From positions 1 to 7,084 of the forward strand of contig JAGQIB010000060.1 in assembly GCA_020431545.1 (NCBI GenBank): a DNA stretch of 7,084 nucleotides. Direction: 5' to 3'. The DNA comes from Gemmatimonadota bacterium (GTDB lineage Bacteria > ARS69). The notes beneath the pieces were generated by a model, which was not told the DNA's origin, made no database searches, and saw only the letters and a list, made by a program, of their open reading frames with translations. Position 1 is the stretch's first letter; the number at the start of each line of letters is the position of its first letter. Of the stretch, positions 6,279 to 7,084 are shown in pieces. The position numbers and the translations under genes were made by a program.

Positions 6279-6307
6279 AGTGTAGAGGGTTCCCCGCCAC
6301 GTTTCAA
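6279..6307 (-). promoter_or_regulatory. Sigma70-type promoter of the secreted-protein gene
   Basis: On the minus strand the -35 box TTGAAA (6307-6302) and the -10 box TACACT (6284-6279) are separated by exactly 17 bases. An AT-rich patch lies just upstream of the -35. Transcription would begin near 6272, leaving a leader of about 90 bases before the GTG. The good match suits the strong expression suggested by codon use. The leader shows no riboswitch that I recognise. Confidence 0.75.
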
Positions 6308-6318
6308 TCGAATTTGAA
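6303..6318 (-). repeat. Inverted repeat at the -35 box (possible operator)
   Basis: TTCAA and TTGAA arms flank a six-base centre. One arm lies inside the -35 hexamer of the promoter. A dimeric regulator bound here would block polymerase. The arms are only 5 bp, so chance is possible in this AT-rich patch. Confidence 0.3.
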
Positions 6319-6463
6319 TACGATAGCCGACGGTTACCGAGGATCTTGGGTCGCTGGGGCCCCCGGTCGCGCCAAGACTCCCCCAGGAGGGGTGAAGAGC
6401 CCGATCGAGGGCCTTCCCGACGTCCGGCCGCGCCCGGGGCCTCCCGGAGGTCGACGCCCGCCT

Positions 6464-7084
6464 CTAGCCGCCCAGGGCGCGCAATCGCCCCGCCGCCCGG
6501 TGCCTCGGGTCGACGCCGACGGCCCGGCGATAGGCGTCCCGGGCTCCCCCGACGTCTCCCAGGTCCTCCCGCGCGGCTCCGAGGTTCGCCCAGGCGTTCG
6601 CCGAGCCGGGATCCCGCTCGACCGCCCGTTCGAACAGGGGGGCTGCCTGATCGGGGCGGCCGAGCTGGGCCCAGGCGGTGCCCCAGTTGCTCAGAGCCCT
6701 CGCATCCAGCGGCCCCAGGGTCTCGGCCCGGGCGAACTCCTTCACCGCGGCGGCCGGGTCTCCGCCCTGGGCGAGCGCGGCCGCTCGGGCCGCCACGAGC
6801 GCGGTGTCCGCCCCCTCCAGCTCCTCGGCCCGGCGGTAGTGCTCCGCGGCCGGCAGGAACTCGCCCGTCCGCACGAGCAGAGCGGCGAGATCCCGGTGCG
6901 CCTCGGGGTAGTCCTCCCGGAGCCCGAGGGCCCGCCGGTACTCCTCACGCGCCTCGACCGGACGTCCGGACCGCGCCAGCGCGCCGGCGAGGAGCGCCGC
7001 CACCTGGGCATCCTCCGGGCGCACGGACTTCGCGATCTCGAGATCGGGCACCGCCGCCGCCGCGTTCCCCGCCGCGAGACGCTC
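6464..7084 (-). CDS. TPR protein, 3' part (enters from the right edge)
   Basis: The last 206 codons of a longer gene. The frame stays open to base 7084 with a repeat-like sequence, so the GTG at 7051 is an internal valine and the true start lies outside. Five to six tetratricopeptide repeats are visible, for example GRPVEAREEYRRALGLREDY, GEFLPAAEHYRRAEELEGAD, GRPDQAAPLFERAVERDPGS and GDVGGARDAYRRAVGVDPRH. The repeats are Ala/Arg-rich and the protein ends RLRALGG before a TAG stop. No membrane segment or catalytic motif is present in this part. TPRs form helical scaffolds that bind other proteins. The N-terminal part may be more TPRs, a GT-C domain like the one at 1224-3518, or a sulfatase-type domain; this cannot be told here. 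No clear intrinsic terminator follows it in 6308-6463, only weak GC-rich stems without a T-run. Confidence 0.85.
   Translation of the reverse strand, partial: ERLAAGNAAAAVPDLEIAKSVRPEDAQVAALLAGALARSGRPVEAREEYRRALGLREDYPEAHRDLAALLVRTGEFLPAAEHYRRAEELEGADTALVAARAAALAQGGDPAAAVKEFARAETLGPLDARALSNWGTAWAQLGRPDQAAPLFERAVERDPGSANAWANLGAAREDLGDVGGARDAYRRAVGVDPRHRAAGRLRALGG

Noticed and set aside
6345..6445. Terminator after the TPR gene
   Set aside because: Several short GC stems (for example around 6379-6393 and 6401-6414) are present, but they are 4-5 bp with no T-run after them.
6464..7051. Start of the TPR gene at GTG 7051
   Set aside because: The frame remains open to the window edge with TPR-like residues (ERLAAGNAAAAVPDLE), so this GTG is internal.

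Overview
The window is a GC-rich bacterial stretch. All six supportable genes lie on the minus strand, so they read from the right end of the window to the left. Signal peptides, a lipoprotein signal with a lipobox, a periplasm-facing GT-C membrane enzyme and a cupredoxin suggest a diderm (Gram-negative type) cell. The secreted protein with paired cysteine-rich, PPC-like domains and a YRDTDWYE motif resembles, from memory, proteins of uncultured GC-rich lineages such as Candidatus Eisenbacteria, Krumholzibacteriota or Myxococcota-like bacteria. That placement is a guess and was not searched.

Layout in transcription order. (1) 7084-6464: 3' part of a TPR protein that enters from outside the window. 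(2) 6463-6184: a 280-base intergenic region with a good sigma70-type promoter (TTGAAA, 17-base spacer, TACACT) and a small inverted repeat at its -35 box. (3) 6183-5119: a secreted, cysteine-rich two-domain protein with preferred-codon usage, closed by a textbook intrinsic terminator at 5086-5053. This looks like a self-contained, strongly expressed single-gene unit. (4) 4979-461: three tightly spaced genes (gaps of 18 and 19 bases) that look like one operon: a lipoprotein of the type I phosphodiesterase/nucleotide pyrophosphatase (alkaline-phosphatase superfamily) group; a polytopic GT-C glycosyltransferase (PMT_2/ArnT-like) fused to about eight TPR repeats; and a SAM-dependent methyltransferase resembling the amino-sugar N,N-dimethyltransferases DesVI/TylM1. 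(5) 460-253: a short gap with a GC-rich hairpin. (6) 252-1: the 5' part of a secreted plastocyanin/azurin-like copper protein that runs off the window.

How they may work together: arginine-rich loops of the GT-C protein place both the catalytic loop and the TPR domain in the periplasm, the same compartment as the lipoprotein hydrolase. A cell-envelope glycan or glycolipid pathway (sugar transfer outside, methylation of a precursor inside, phosphoester or phosphodiester processing outside) would fit the operon, but the substrate is unknown. I see no mobile element, CRISPR array, tRNA or rRNA. Nothing here clearly demonstrates a new defence or mobile system. The best leads are the three-gene envelope operon, the periplasmic TPR fusion, the SD-less (possibly leaderless) start of the lipoprotein gene, and the highly expressed secreted protein with its unusual C-terminal tail.
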